Of a stretch of 64,000 nucleotides of DNA, positions 33,801-46,329 are shown piece by piece. The position numbers were made by a program, and so were the translations under genes. Source of the DNA: Vanessa cardui. Its lineage: Eukaryota > Arthropoda > Insecta > Lepidoptera > Nymphalidae. The stretch spans positions 4,529,538 through 4,593,537 of the forward strand of contig NC_061146.1 in assembly GCF_905220365.1 (NCBI RefSeq), given 5' to 3'. Numbering within the stretch: position 1 is the first letter of the stretch; each line of letters begins with the position of its first letter. The notes under the pieces were generated by a model. The model was not told where the DNA came from. It searched no databases and worked only from the letters and a program-made list of their open reading frames with translations.

Positions 33801-34497
33801 TTTACTGCTTTTCAGTGTTGTTTTGTTATTTATAATTACAATTGGTAGTGTTTGTCATTCACTTTATTATACTCAGTACATTTCGGCTTTCGACTCTAAA
33901 CATAACTCAACGCCGTTTCAATACGATGTGGACTGCAACTCAAATTAAGCGTTACCTAAGTTACAATAGCCTAATGTTAACTGCTCATCGCCAATTAGAC
34001 AATACCATTTTTCCCGATGCAATGCTGTTAATCATTGAGGAGTTCTCCTGGTAGTCCACCATCAGCTAGACTTCATCATAGGCATGTTTACTAACATCAA
34101 TTGCTTGATGACTATCTTAAAGAAATAGAACTAAACCCGTAAAATAGTTACTTACTAATAGGTTCTGATTACCAGTTGTGGTCTTCATCATCAGTTCCAC
34201 TTCATCAAATGTCACTTTTCGTGAGCATATGACCAAGGCACTTTGAATAAAACCGAAATCACTATAGGTGTGCCTATAAAATTTGAGGAGTTCCCTCGAT
34301 TTCTCCAGGATCCCATCATCAGATCCTGATCTCCTGACAATGGGACCACCTGTAAAATATGCCCTTTCAAACAAAAAAAGAATTGTCAAAATCGGCCCAG
34401 CCATCTTCGAGTAATTCATACATAACATACATAAAAAATAAAAAAAAAGGCCCCGACGAATTGAGAACCTCCTCCTTTTTTGAAGTCGGTTAAAAAT
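33801..34497. repeat. Probable transposon-derived block
   Basis: Landmarks CCACCATCAGCTAGACTTCA, CAAAATCGGCCCAGCCATCT and the end TTTTTTGAAGTCGGTTAAAA are phrases I associate with long Lepidoptera repeats. A reverse frame at 34117-34428 shows no known domain. The end phrase GAAGTCGGTT echoes the foldback arms just to the left. Confidence 0.45.
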
Positions 34498-34616
34498 AAT
34501 TTAAAAAATGCCTATAATAAATGAACCCACCGAAATTAATACTTAATACCTATTTGATTAGTAAACTAATCTGAAATACTACAGAGTTCCTAAAAAGACA
34601 CTATTAATTATTCTTC

Positions 34617-35009
34617 ACTACATAGTATAAGCCGCTTTCTCTGTCCCTGTATCCCTATCAAATCAAATCAAAATAAACTTTATTCAAGTAGGCTTTTACA
34701 AGCACTATTGAATCGTCATTTTACAATTAAGTGAAGCTACCACCGGCAAGAAAATCAGTAGTTACTGTTTTTTAACATTTAAAAAATACAAATTCATGTT
34801 AGTTAAATACAATTATTTAAATTAATATGCTTAAATCTTTAAATTTACGCAACTAATTTTGATACGGTTTTCTTTGATAAATAGAGTGCTGCGTAAGGTT
34901 TTATATATAAAACATGGACAATACAGTAAAGAAACACTGATAATTTTAGAAGATTCTACTGTGACGTCATATCTTTTTACCCGAGCGAAACGGGGCGGGT
35001 CACTAGTTC
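34617..35009 (+). mobile_element. Helitron-like family H1 element split by a LINE tail
   Basis: It starts TTCACTACATAGTATAAGCC, is interrupted after TGTATCCCTATC by an inverted family D LINE tail (34661-34795), and resumes at about 34829 with GCTTAAATCTTTAAATTTAC. The end is a GC-rich hairpin and GGGTCACTAGTTC. Confidence 0.65.
34661..34795 (-). repeat. LINE 3' tail (family D), inverted and nested
   Basis: AATCAAATCAAAATAAACTT, then GTAGGCTTTTACAAGCAC and GAAGCTACCACCGGCAAGAA are the reverse of the 54925 copy. Confidence 0.72.
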
Positions 35010-35313
35010 TAACTAAGATATACAATAAATAACAAAAATAAGGTTCTTTATAGTGTATTTTTAAATATTTCAGTTATTCGATCAAAATGTACGACAGTAA
35101 TGATCATAATAAGATATCATTTGTAACGCTACCACTTCCGAGGCGTTCACTGTTCCGTGATGACAGATTACACAATAACTAAACAGGAATTTTTAATTAA
35201 GGTCAATAGAGCCTTCAATGCGTAAGATATAAATGGTTTTATTAAAATTACCAACTTACCTTACCAATTACAAAGTGTAATGTAATGAATGAAAATAATA
35301 TTATGACATTACA

Positions 35314-35600
35314 AATCAAATCAACAGATTGTCAATTTCCCACTGCTGGGCTAAGACCTCGTCTCCCTTTTGTGAAAGGTTTGGAACATATTCCACCACG
35401 CTGTTCCAATGCGAGTCGGTGGAATACACATGTGGCAGAATTTCTATTAAATTAGACACATGCAGGTTTCCCCACCGCCGACCACGAGATGAATTTTAAC
35501 AGAGTTGAATCACATGAATATTCAGTGGTGCTTGCCTGGATATGAACCCGCAATCATCGGGTAAGACGCACGCGTTCTAACCACGCGGCCATTTCGGCTC
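35314..35600 (-). mobile_element. SINE family A with exact 13-base target duplication
   Basis: TTATGACATTACA flanks both sides (35301-35313, 35601-35613). The tail is short (AACAGATTGTCAATTTCCCA). The head ends CGCGGCCATTTCGGCTC. Confidence 0.9.
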
Positions 35601-35908
35601 TTATGACATTACACGAGCTGTTATTTCAGCGCCAACTTACTTACTTTTCTAAATTTCATACCTGACCAAAAAGTTTTTATTTTAATATTGATATTGGTGA
35701 CATCAGAGATAATGATACACGTACGTAAAAGAGAGCGAGGACAACACGGTGAAAAACGTTTCATGTAAACGTTACATATCGAAACGTTGCATATACATTC
35801 CAGCTTAAATTTTTGTACGACATGTCCAATATTAACTAGCTGAAAATTTAAACGGTATTTACAGAAGAGATATTTGGAGTAGGCCTTAAGTATACTTAAA
35901 TATAATCA

Positions 35909-36210
35909 AGTCGAGATGGCCCAGTGGTTAGGACGCGTGCATCTTAACCGATGATTGCGGGTTCAAAACCAGGCAAGCACCGCTGATTCATGTGCTTAAT
36001 TCGTCTTAATAATTCATCTCGTGCTCAGCGGTGAAGGAAAACATCGGGAGGAAACATGCATGTGTCAAATTTCATAGAAATTCTGCCACATGTGTATTTC
36101 ACCAACCCGCATTGGAACAGCGTGGTGGAATATGTTCCAAACCTTCTCCTCAAAGGGAGAGGAGGCTTTTAGCCCAGCAGTGGGAATTTACAGGATGTTG
36201 TTGTTGTTGT
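35909..36210 (+). mobile_element. tRNA-derived SINE (family A1), full length
   Basis: It starts AGTCGAGATGGCCCAGTGG, has box-B-like GGGTTCAAAACC at 35959-35970, and ends in (GTT)n at 36197-36210. The target duplication is ATACTTAAATA / ATACTTATATA with one mismatch (35892-35902, 36211-36221). It is a clean reference copy for the family. Confidence 0.9.
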
Positions 36211-36265
36211 ATACTTATATAGTAGGTATAGCTACATATACTTAGATGCATTTTACCCTCAGCTA

Positions 36266-36296
36266 TATATATGTATATATATGTATGTATATATGT
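36266..36296. repeat. TA/TGTA microsatellite
   Basis: Alternating TATATATATGTATATA-type sequence. Confidence 0.8.
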
Positions 36297-36845
36297 CTAT
36301 TTAGTTGCAATCGAAACGCAACGCTCTATACGAATACGTAATCAAATAATTTTATTTATATTTGTACAATATTAGTTCGTGGTCAACCTTTATTCAGGAA
36401 CAAACAGCATTAATCGAAAAAAACAATCAAACGAATTTAAACCCAATTCTCTGAGGCTGTAAGATTCATTTTCAATTACCTCTATACGCGGTAAACCTTT
36501 CCGTAATAGCACATCTGACCACAATAGTCTTTTAAGTTTGTAGTCCACTGGATATAGTAAGCTATAAAGCTTTTTTTTACAATTACATGCAATGTTGTAA
36601 AACTTTTTTTCAACCATATATTTCCTATACGTAATACTAATAAGGTTTTATTATAATTTATAAGTAAGTACATACAAAAAAAACAACCAGCTTTATAATA
36701 CAGTAAGGCATATAAATTTTCATGATGTATTTAATACTAAGGAATTTGTCATTCACCAAAGCCTTATAGATAAAGTTTCAACTGAATGATTTGTAAATTT
36801 AGACCAGGATGAACCTTCTTTACAAATAACATAATACCAATAAAT

Positions 36846-37077
36846 CAAAGTAGCTTTCCGCTGTCTGTCACTATGTATACTTATATCTTTAATATTAAGT
36901 GACAGATTTTGATACGGTTTTTTTAATAGATACTTTGATTCGAGAGGAAGGTTTTAATATAGTAAAAAAGCACTGATAATTTTACAAGTTTTTACTGTGA
37001 TGTCGCAAATAAACACGTATTTTGCAGTCTATTTACTATCAGTATTTACCCGTGCGAAGCCGAGGCGGGTCGCTAGT
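36846..37077 (+). mobile_element. Helitron-like family H1 element
   Basis: The left TC end is lost (it starts at GTAGCTTTCCGCTGTCTGTC). The right end is intact: CCGTGCGAAGCCGAGGCGGG then TCGCTAGT, with the hairpin and CTAG. Confidence 0.72.
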
Positions 37078-37078
37078 A

Positions 37079-39174
37079 TTTACTATATTTACAAACTAAT
37101 TGCCAACCTCAGTTTCTCTCGCATTTGAGCGGGTAGCTTGTTCTATATATTCAAGCTTGCTTCATACCAAATTGAAATCAAATTCACACATAATCTCAAA
37201 TGGCATTGAAATAAACAATTGTAGCTTTCCTTATGATTTAAATAAATATAATATCCCAAGCTATAGATTCCAGTGGAAGATAAACCTTAGAGAATCAATC
37301 ACATACTTCCACGAAGATAACGGACCAGTACCGGCATCTTTTGTACGTTGATTTTTTTTTATTTTTTCTTTATAATTAAGCAGTTTTGTTGCAAACAATA
37401 TCGTAAAAAACCATTATAGATCATGTCTCTCGAAAATAAACAGGCACAGAGTAAAAAGTTTACATAACATTATATATAATGTGTGTATCTTTAATTACAA
37501 TCTTTAATTAGTTTGCATATTATTTAAAAAATAAAGTTATTTAGTTTCATTTCGTTATATAAAAAAAAAATCTATGAGAAAAAAAAATTAAGCCAAATCG
37601 TTACAGTCATTTCCAAGATACATAAAATAAATCCATATATGTATGACTCCAAACTCAAAAAGACATAAGCAAAATAAACAAAATCAATTTGACGCAAAAA
37701 CATTGGTGGACTTTAAATAATCTACGATATTCATTATAGATTTTTGACAAAATGGCGCTTTAAACTTTGACGAAGTTTTATCAAAACATTGGAAGCAAAA
37801 TTAAAGTGTATATAAGTCGTTAAATGTAATTATGTTATATTTTAAACAACATATTAATTAAGAATAGTTATTAGTGTACATTATAGAGTTACTAGCGAAT
37901 CTTTTATCTTAATATCTTCTTAAATGGGAAATCTATAGAAAAACAATTTTCATATGGTATGGGATAAAAGTTTTTTTACACTTGCAACACTACAATACAA
38001 TTATAAAGAGTTCATATATATTTTTATAAAGTGTGATTAAGATTAAAGTAGCGGATCAAATGATCTTGATCTCTGATCTCTTACCTGTTTCCTGCTGTCA
38101 GTGAAATGTACACATATTTAAAGCTCTGATAGCGCGTTTAACAAAAACCGTATTAGCTTATATCTTTATCTATAAATATTTAGATGATGTTTAGTTTAAC
38201 ACTTATCTATCTCTTTCTACATCCATTGATTTAGCATTCGAAAGAAGAAGATAGCGATGTATATCTTATTACCTCTTTAAAACGTTTTGAGTAAATTTAT
38301 TTACCTTTGTATTGATTTAACCTGTATCTAATTATTAGATTAATTATTTTATTAATCTACAGTTAGGTATACATAAGCCAAAGAGTAAGGAACGCTATGA
38401 CGTATATAATACGTATTTTTACATTAGGCATCAGAAATAAAGTAGGGGGCCACATTACCACCATCTCTTCTATACATCTGTTCAAAGGTACCTCTCTGCA
38501 AATCAGAGATATGATTGAAATATATTCCTGGATAGACTAAAGGGTACACGTATGGCAGAGTCAGCAGGTATTGGCAGGCTTCCTTAGTAATTAAACGCTG
38601 ATAATTATAAACATAAATTCAGCACTAGAGGCCTGTGGGGCTGAGATAAATTTCCGTAAAACTTTAATAAAGATCCACGAGTTCTGTCCTCTGAAACAAC
38701 TCTGTTCTCTCTCTTGAGTAGTACTTACTAATTTTATTCTCTATTCCACCTCTCTTAACCTTAATACCTTTAAAATTGACCAATCAACTGCAACTTTTAA
38801 TTCCAAATCTCATTAATTCCAAAGTTTAGCGCGTTCGATAAAACAAACAATTGCTAATAAAGCTGACATATTAACTTTATTATATGTTTATTGAATGATT
38901 ATAATTTATTTATTTGTCAATTGTAAATAATAAGATTTCACTTTTTTTATTGTCTCAATGTCTCCCAATCACATGATTCATTTTAGCCTCGAAATCGGAA
39001 TTCTGATTCATCCGGGAAACGTGCATACCTTGCAACACTGCCATGCAGTGTTAATATAAAGTGATTAAGGTTTTTGTTGCCACCAATTAGCACGCATATG
39101 TAAATTGATGGAAAATATTAACTGCATTATTAAACAACATTGAATTAGTATATTTAAATTCAACGTCGAATTAT
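37079..39174. other. AT-rich stretch, no gene; one decayed SINE-like patch
   Basis: 38470-38640 has the order of SINE A landmarks in reverse (acacgtatggcagagt, gcaggcttcc, taattataaacataaatt) but is heavily decayed. A reading frame at 37100-37351 has no support. Confidence 0.45.
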
Positions 39175-39362
39175 CACTATATATTATAAAACAAAGTGCC
39201 CCGGCCTTGTCTGCCTGTATCCTACTGAACAGATTTTGAAACGATTTTCACCAATAGACACGGGGATTCATAAAAGGCGTTTAGGTATATAATTTATTTA
39301 GGTTTTTGTGTAAATTAATTGAGAAAGAACGGCAAAATGGCGGCCGGGAGGTGCCGCTAGTT
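39175..39362 (+). mobile_element. Family G element with CTAG-like end
   Basis: It starts ATTATAAAACAAAGTGCCCC, contains CCTACTGAACAGATTTTGAA and ends GGGAGGTGCCGCTAGTT. A GC hairpin next to CTAG again fits a Helitron-like design. Confidence 0.58.
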
Positions 39363-39857
39363 TTATTAATTAATATTAATTAAAAAATTAAAATCTTTCG
39401 ATTTGAATATTATTATAATTCGACGCTACCTATTGTAAAGATTAAACCTTAAAGTACAATAATATTTTTACGATTGTACAAACAGCCACCAACCAATAAT
39501 ACTAAAAAAATAAGTAAAGAACTTTTTACGAATCAACTTATATATATATATAGATCAAATACATATATACACAATTTAATTTAAATTATAAAGTTCTTAA
39601 TATAAATGCCCGCGCAATATGTTTAAGCCGCGCATGCGTGCACGATTATCCTACTGACCCTAGGACCTAGCTCTATTTGCCTACCGTATTGACTACTGAT
39701 AACATTGAAATCACGATATTATGATTACAGCATTATCTTTATAAACAGTCAACTTTAACCAACAATCAAAAAATGCTTTTATAAATCCCACTGTTGGGCT
39801 AAGTGGGCTAAGATTTATACATCTAACTGATCCAAACGTTAGAAAGATATAAAGTAC

Positions 39858-40183
39858 GTATAGTACGACACAACTCAATCTCATCGGCAAAATTCGTAAA
39901 ACGGATCACATCCAAATTAAGTACGCTATAAAACTATCAATATTTATTTCTTATATGAATATGATCTTTACACAAACGTAATAACTTGTAGTATCATATG
40001 ACCTAATATATTCGTCAATTTGATGCGTCGATTTACATGCACTTGCTTTCTCCGTTTGAAATCTATAGCGACGAATAGCGTCGAATGGCGCGATATGGAG
40101 CTATTTCCATTGGTTATATAAATAGTCTTCAATCGGTTTTATTGAATTTGCCGATGCTACATCTGTGGTGTGTCGTACTATAC
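39858..40183. mobile_element. MITE with GTATAGTACGACACA termini, copy 2 (without LINE insert)
   Basis: Left GTATAGTACGACACAA, right GTGTGTCGTACTATAC; 326 bases. It shows the uninterrupted state of the element at 31667-32138. Confidence 0.8.
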
Positions 40184-40199
40184 TATTTTCGTCAAGATA

Positions 40200-40270
40200 G
40201 TTTTCCTTATAGCCGAGCACGAAATAAATTACAAACACAAATGAACTACATGATATCTTGCTTGCTCAGG
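40200..40270 (-). repeat. SINE A fragment
   Basis: TTTTCCTTATAGCCGAGCACG, then ATTACAAACACAAATGAACT is the middle of SINE A in reverse. Confidence 0.5.
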
Positions 40271-40455
40271 TGATATAACTGGACTGCGTCGCCTTTTTTT
40301 GTTACTCACACAGTTTAATAAATAAAGCATGACCAATTAATGTAATTAAAAATCGAAACGTTTTAGAGTCATCATTTGTGTGCGTAACCGGCGCGGCCAT
40401 TATCCTCTGGTAAACTATACCAATCAAAGAAGAATCATTATCATTATCATCATCA

Positions 40456-40873
40456 TAAAAAAAGGAAAGTAACAGCCTGTAAATTTCCCACTGCTGGGCT
40501 AAGGCTTCCTTTTCCATTGAGGAGAGGGTTTGTAACATATTCCACCACGCTGTTCCAATGCGGGTTGGTGGTATACACATGTGGCAGAATTTCTATGAAA
40601 TTTGACACATGCAGGTTTCCTCACGATGTTTTCCTTCACCACCGAGAACGAGATGAACTATAAATATATAATATGTATTAGTATATTATATTATTATATT
40701 GTACATTGTTATGTAATAGTATTTTTAAGTGAATATGTATTAGTATGTTTTTAAGATAATGTATATTATGTAGTTATATTTGTATGGGCCACAACACAAA
40801 TTAAGTACATTAATATTCAGTGGTGCTCGCCTGGGTTTGAGCCCGTAATCATTGGTTAAGATGTAAGCGTTAA
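40456..40873 (-). mobile_element. SINE family A2 interrupted by 129 bases
   Basis: SINE sequence runs to GAGATGAACTATAAA at 40664 and resumes with CACAAATTAAGTACATTAAT at 40794. The insert 40665-40793 is AT-rich with a repeated ATATGTATTAGTAT and ends TGTATGGGCCACAA, like the tail of a non-LTR element. The head side stops at about 40873, where an H1 fragment begins. Confidence 0.78.
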
Positions 40874-40885
40874 GTTGTAATTGAT

Positions 40886-41015
40886 TGATTAAGTCGCTAA
40901 CTGCTGTCTGTCCCTATGTATGCTTAGATCTTTGAAATTTCGCAACGGTTTTTGATGCGGTTTTTTTAATAGATCGATTGTTACGAGGAAGTTCTATATG
41001 TAATAAACTGTTGCC
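40886..41015 (+). mobile_element. Helitron-like family H1 fragment
   Basis: AAGTCGCTAACTGCTGTCTGTC, then TTTGAAATTTCGCAACGGTT. Neither terminus is present. Confidence 0.6.
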
Positions 41016-41275
41016 TGTGGCTTTTTCCGCGCGGAAATTGGTTATAAATAAGTTAACATGTTCATTTAAAAGATTACGTTAATTTCAGACTTCTCTGTAA
41101 ATCACATTTACGGTTCAACTTTCGTGGGCTTGATAGAATTGATCAAAATCCTTTCTTAGCGGATGCCTACCTCATAACATCTAAATGGATGGCAAATTTC
41201 AGCCTGACCCTTCACTTCATGCGCCTTGCTAATAACTGTGCTATATTATGCCATGTTTTTCTTTATTTATAAATG

Positions 41276-41566
41276 GGTTGAGATGGCCCAGTGGTTAGAA
41301 CGGTGATTATTGCGGTTTCAAACCCAGGCAAGCACCACTGAATATTTATGTGCTTAAATTGTGTTTATAATTCATCTCGTGCTCGACGGTGAAGGAAAAC
41401 ATCGTGAAGAACCTGCATGTGTCTCTTCATATAAACTCTGCCATATGTGCATTCCACCAACTTTCATTGGAACAGCGTGGTGGAATATGTTTCAAAACTT
41501 CTCCTCAAAGGGAGAGGAGGCCTTAGCCCAGCAGTGCGAAATTTACAGGCTGTTGTTGTTGTTGTT
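41276..41566 (+). mobile_element. tRNA-derived SINE (family A1)
   Basis: Head GTTGAGATGGCCCAGTGGTT lacks about 12 bases before the TTGCGGTTTCAAACCC box B. The body is complete and the tail is (GTT)n at 41551-41566. The frame at 41361-41582 is repeat sequence. Confidence 0.86.
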
Positions 41567-42048
41567 TTCGGTTGAAGTTTAAGGTAATTGAACAGTCATA
41601 AATAAGTAGAATTAACCACCATTACGATTAAGGTGAAGCTAAGGATTTTTAAAGAGTTGTAAAAGTGGGTTTGGAGTAGAATCGGGAACGTATCATGAAC
41701 GTTACATATTAGTAGAATTGCCCACCGGTCTGCGCTAAATTCCACACCGATCAATGAATGTCATACAAACAAAACTTTCACATTTATAAATATGAAGGAA
41801 TCCTTATAAAAAATATATATATACGAAATATCATTCATACGGATATTGATTTAGTTCATAATAATATTGTAAAAAATATATATGAAAGTATTCCGAATTA
41901 ATCTCCGTGGAATTTGACAGCAATTGCGTTTTGACTTATTACGCGAAACTGGTTGATATAGCGCTGTTACTTTCTTCTTAAAATATTATCAATCTTGAAA
42001 CTATATACTCGCTAATCGCCCTAACTTTCGTCGGGAAATTATTACATA

Positions 42049-42306
42049 CTAGCAACCTGTCCCGGCTTCCAACGGGTGTAATGCTGATACTAAGTATACT
42101 ATAGACTGTATTTACTTACAAAATCTCATTAGAAACTTCCAAAATTATCAGCGTTTCTTTAACATATTGTCTATGGATTATATACAAAAACCTTCCTTTC
42201 GAATCACTCTCCATTAAAAAAAATCGCATCAAAATCTGTTGCTTAGTTTTAAAGATTTAAGCGTATATAGGGGCAGAAAAAGCGACTTTGTTTTATACTA
42301 TGTAGG
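42049..42306 (-). mobile_element. Helitron-like family H1 element
   Basis: It runs from ACTAGCAACCTGTCCCGGCT to TTTTATACTATGTAGGGATG, both ends recognisable. Confidence 0.68.
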
Positions 42307-42310
42307 GATG

Positions 42311-43762
42311 ATAACGAGAATTTTTAATTTAAGACCAAATTTGAGTCAAATGACATACGATAATATATCGCACGGAATGAAGCGTGTTTCATAAAACAAC
42401 TAATTAATAACAGTAAATGTCCCACTACTGAGCTAAGATAAGTAGGTTTGGAATCAAATGCCAAAAATATTATTGTATATGTCTAAAGTAACAATAAAAA
42501 TTAAAAAAAAGCGCTTAAAATCATTATTTTGTTTATTGATTAAGTCAGTATTTTTTTTTTAATTGTCTTAGAAGAGGTTGTCTAGCATACATCCTCCTTT
42601 TGTAAACTATCGTAATATGAAATACTAACATCAAAATAATTATAAATTGATTCCAGAAAAAAATTACAAACTAAAATGGTTTCTTTTTTTTTAGCATTAC
42701 ATTAACACGGGTTTTTCTTTTAAAATTTGTCAACTCAATATTAGTAGATCTGAGCTTGAAGTAGTTTTGTACTTACCGATTATACTTATTTTGTTTTAAA
42801 TTAACTTCAGCAATTTTTCCATTAATAATAAATTAAAAATTGTCTATGACTGTAACATTTTTATAAAATTATTATTTTGTTATACTTTCCAGGCCAACTT
42901 TTATAATATTAATACATCAAGTATAAAAGTTACACATTCGTTACAATTTCTGAACGTGATTAGTTAGACAAATAGAATTCATATTTCCGGACGAAACGCA
43001 AGCCATATAGGCACCCCGCCATCTTGCCTCGGGCGATAGTACCAATTGGCGCGCGTTCTTTATTCGCAATTCAAAAAGAAACTTCTGGCATAATTATTTT
43101 TTTCCCGTTCATTTATTTGTTATATTGTATTTATTCATTGGCCAGTAATTCCAAGAGCACTTTTTTAACAATGGAATGAACACGTCACACTCACATTAAT
43201 AATTAATTAGTAAGTTTACCGAATTGCTTTGATCGAAGTTTTTCTAATAGATTTATGTTATAAAATGGAATGTTTAATTACCTTGGTTTTTTATCAATAA
43301 AAAAAATACATTATAAAGTACACGACACACACAACGTACAATCAGTCACAAGCACTTCTTAAATTTGTCATAGGACCTTTTGTATTTACTTAGAAAAACC
43401 TTCAATCATTTTTATTGATTAATTTCAAGAGTAGGTAAACTGTATAGTATACCTATATAAATATAGGTATATCTGATTGAGACGCTTATTCGTACCCAAT
43501 ATTTTTCCATACACATACCTAATGAAAGCAAAGAATTCGTTATAAGGACGTTAAGATAAATCGATTCCAGCCCTTCTCCGTATATATTATATATGTATTA
43601 TATACAATGTCCCAATAGCCTGAGGCGAATGCACATTTACGTTGGGGCGACTAAATAGCGGATATTGAACAAATGTGAATGAATTTGGAGACGCGTTCGT
43701 TTCATATATACGCAACGGCGATTGCCAAAATTTTATATGAAACATTTTATTTTATATATAAA
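42311..43762. other. No recognised gene; one G+C-rich islet
   Basis: 43005-43055 (caccccgccatcttgcctcg, ttggcgcgcgttc) stands out and includes a GCCATCTT that resembles a YY1/Pho site. It could be regulatory. A SINE A fragment lies at about 42408-42460. Confidence 0.42.
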
Positions 43763-43952
43763 ATAAGTCCCAGTCGCCCGCAGCTTTGTTCGCGTTTTAG
43801 GCTGTTAATTAGGCAAAAAAGTAGACTATGTCCTTTTGTGGAGTTCAAGTTTGCTTCACACCGAATTTCATCAAATTTGGTTCAGCGGTTTGGTCGTGAA
43901 AGAGCGTCAGACAGACAAACAGATTACTTTCCCATTTATAATATTAATATAG
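43763..43952 (-). mobile_element. Helitron-like family H2 element
   Basis: GTCGCCCGCAGCTTTGTTCG, then GTCCTTTTGTGGAGTTCAAG, to CATTTATAATATTAATATAG. The CTAG is changed to CCAG. Confidence 0.65.
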
Positions 43953-44097
43953 ATGTAAATAATATGGCATGTGGCAGAATAACATTTTCTTTGCCATTTT
44001 ACTATAAAAGAAACAATTGACAGTAGCATTATACCTTGTTTTTTTTTTAAAATAATGTTGCCTTAAGCTACATGTGTACATATAAAATGTAAAGTAA

Positions 44098-44515
44098 ATA
44101 CATATAGCCCGTAAATATCTACTGCATATAGGTGTCTTCGTTTAGTATGGTTTGGAACTCATTCAACTACGCAGTACGGGCTTGTAGACACATTTGGCTG
44201 AAAATCATACGATCGTATATTTCCTGTTGGTGTTTTCCTACATCGCTGAACTCGGAAAACTCCATCGAAGATCATAGCATTTACTAAAGAAAGTTTAAAA
44301 TTATACTAACCTAACATTTGTAAAGAATTTCAATAATTATATCCAGCTAATATTTCAATAGAGCTTTGTGCAAGACATCCTGGTATATACCTATTCATCA
44401 CATATTCTACGAAACAGCAATACTTGGTGCTGTGTTCCTTATTTAAGCATGAGTGAGCCAGGGTAAACACTAGACACGGGCATCATCTTAGTTCCAAAAG
44501 TTGGCGCATTGACTC
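44098..44515 (-). repeat. Decayed SINE A followed by decayed family C
   Basis: 44100-44255 keeps SINE order (TAGCCCGTAAATATCTACTG, GTTTGGAACTCATTC, GGTGTTTTCC). 44358-44515 keeps family C order (AGAGCTTTGTGCAAGACATC, GGGCATCATCTTAGTTCC). Both are old. Confidence 0.45.
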
Positions 44516-45779
44516 TTGCCTCCCAATATTATTAAAAAACAAACACACACATACATTGATAAATGTATTAAGTAGCCTATAAATCCTCAAAAGATATAAC
44601 GTTTTACAAGAAGTATGAACAATTCCTTACACCGTCAGGATTCCTCCAAATAAGATGACATGTATCTTGTGAATGAAGAAAACCCATTTAATTATATACA
44701 AATATATATATAACCTCTGTCAATACTTGCTTCTGTCATTATGACAGATTTTTTTTTAATATAAATAATTATTTGCAAAGACATTATTTAAACATCTTAA
44801 GTTAATTTATGATTTAATTATTTTAAGCGTGCTACATGATTCCCTTATTAAATAAATAATTTATTCTTTCATTGAATTACATTTATTTTCATTTAAATTT
44901 CGTATATTGAATTTTCTGCTTAGTTAACTGCATGTACATAATATTACAAAGCACTCTGGATACGACTTCAGTGCACGCTTTAATAGCTCTTAATTGTTGT
45001 GAAGTAAAGGTCATTTCTGCGTGCAACGTGCTTTTGTAAGTTGGTACTCTGCACAAAGTCAGTTGTTCAGTCGAATGGTCACCAATCGTAGTACGATCGT
45101 AGTACCTACTAATTACTTATCGCCTCGGGGTGGGGTTTAACGTGGTTACCCTTAACACTGATTCTCGATAGCAACTCACATTCACATATTTCCATCTGTA
45201 AATTAATTTAATCGAACAATCCTTTATTTTATCAAAATTCGAATTACATTTGTGTTCTAAATTTAAAATCAAGTTTAAATTCCGCAGCAAAAAGTAGGTT
45301 ATAATTATAGCTTATGTTCAAATAAATTATAGACATTCTCATTTTCCTCAAATTAAGCGCGAATTAGGATCGAACCTGTCAGTTTCATGTCACACGACGT
45401 AATTAATTAATTAAAATTCAACGATTAACATTATTTCGAACACAATCCTATGCCACAGCTATAGTATGTCTCTCATATATATGTGATATAACAATTAAAA
45501 TATGTGTGTATACCTGTATATAGAGCATAAAGAGTTATGATGAAATATCCTGAATAGAGCATAAAATTTTAAAAACCTATTTATCTCTGACATATTTTTG
45601 GTGCAATTTTGACGTATTTTAATTAAAACAAATTTCAAATATAGAGTATTCCAATTCATCTGCACTGCATATTTTAACAACAGGACATCAATCATCTTCA
45701 CTGTTTTAATGTTATCGTATTATTAATTAAAAATAAATCCAAATTTTTTAATAAAACATACACAGAGATTAAACACATT

Positions 45780-45960
45780 ACACATTTTAGCAACGGAGTT
45801 GAGTAAAAGGGGTCAAACATGAGTCGAGTATCGATAGTAAATACCCCGAGGGAGGACCGCCCTCGGCAGTCTCCGTTTGGCACGCGACGCGCACGATCGC
45901 TAGTGCAAGGTCATTCGTGGAAAATCATCGTAAACAAGTCGATAGTGCTTTGTGAATTAC
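45780..45960. promoter_or_regulatory. G+C-rich unique block, candidate promoter or enhancer
   Basis: CCCCGAGGGAGGACCGCCCTCGG at 45843-45865 is an inverted repeat (CCGAGGG..CCCTCGG), followed by TTTGGCACGCGACGCGCACG. It is clearly G+C-rich against an AT background and matches no repeat seen here. A regulatory role is inference. Confidence 0.35.
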
Positions 45961-46329
45961 ACGTATAACGTTGATTAAAACTCACTTATTATTAATAATA
46001 ATTATTAATAAAGAATATATATTATATTCTTATCATAAAAATAATTTGGCTGAATATTTTTTTGCAATTGACAATTTTTTTTTTATCAAATGTCAAAAAC
46101 GAATTGATGTTTCAATTTTTTTTTTTTTACAAAACGATAAACGCAATTAGACATGTGCCCCAGTAATAACAATCTCATTTCTATTTGTAAAGTTTACAGC
46201 AAAGTAATCATACTAAAAGTTCGATTAGAAAAAAAGAAGTACGAGCTCTGTAATTAAAAATATACCGTTACAGAAGGCATAATAAAACAACGCCTAAACG
46301 ATTTCTATATTAATTATTTTTTATTTCTA

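Noticed and set aside
34117..34428. 103-residue reverse-strand frame
   Set aside because: It lies in repeat-like DNA, ends in low-complexity sequence and has no recognised domain.
35909..35980. tRNA gene at the head of SINE A copies
   Set aside because: It recurs in many copies attached to the same 3' body; it is a tRNA-derived promoter, not a functional tRNA.
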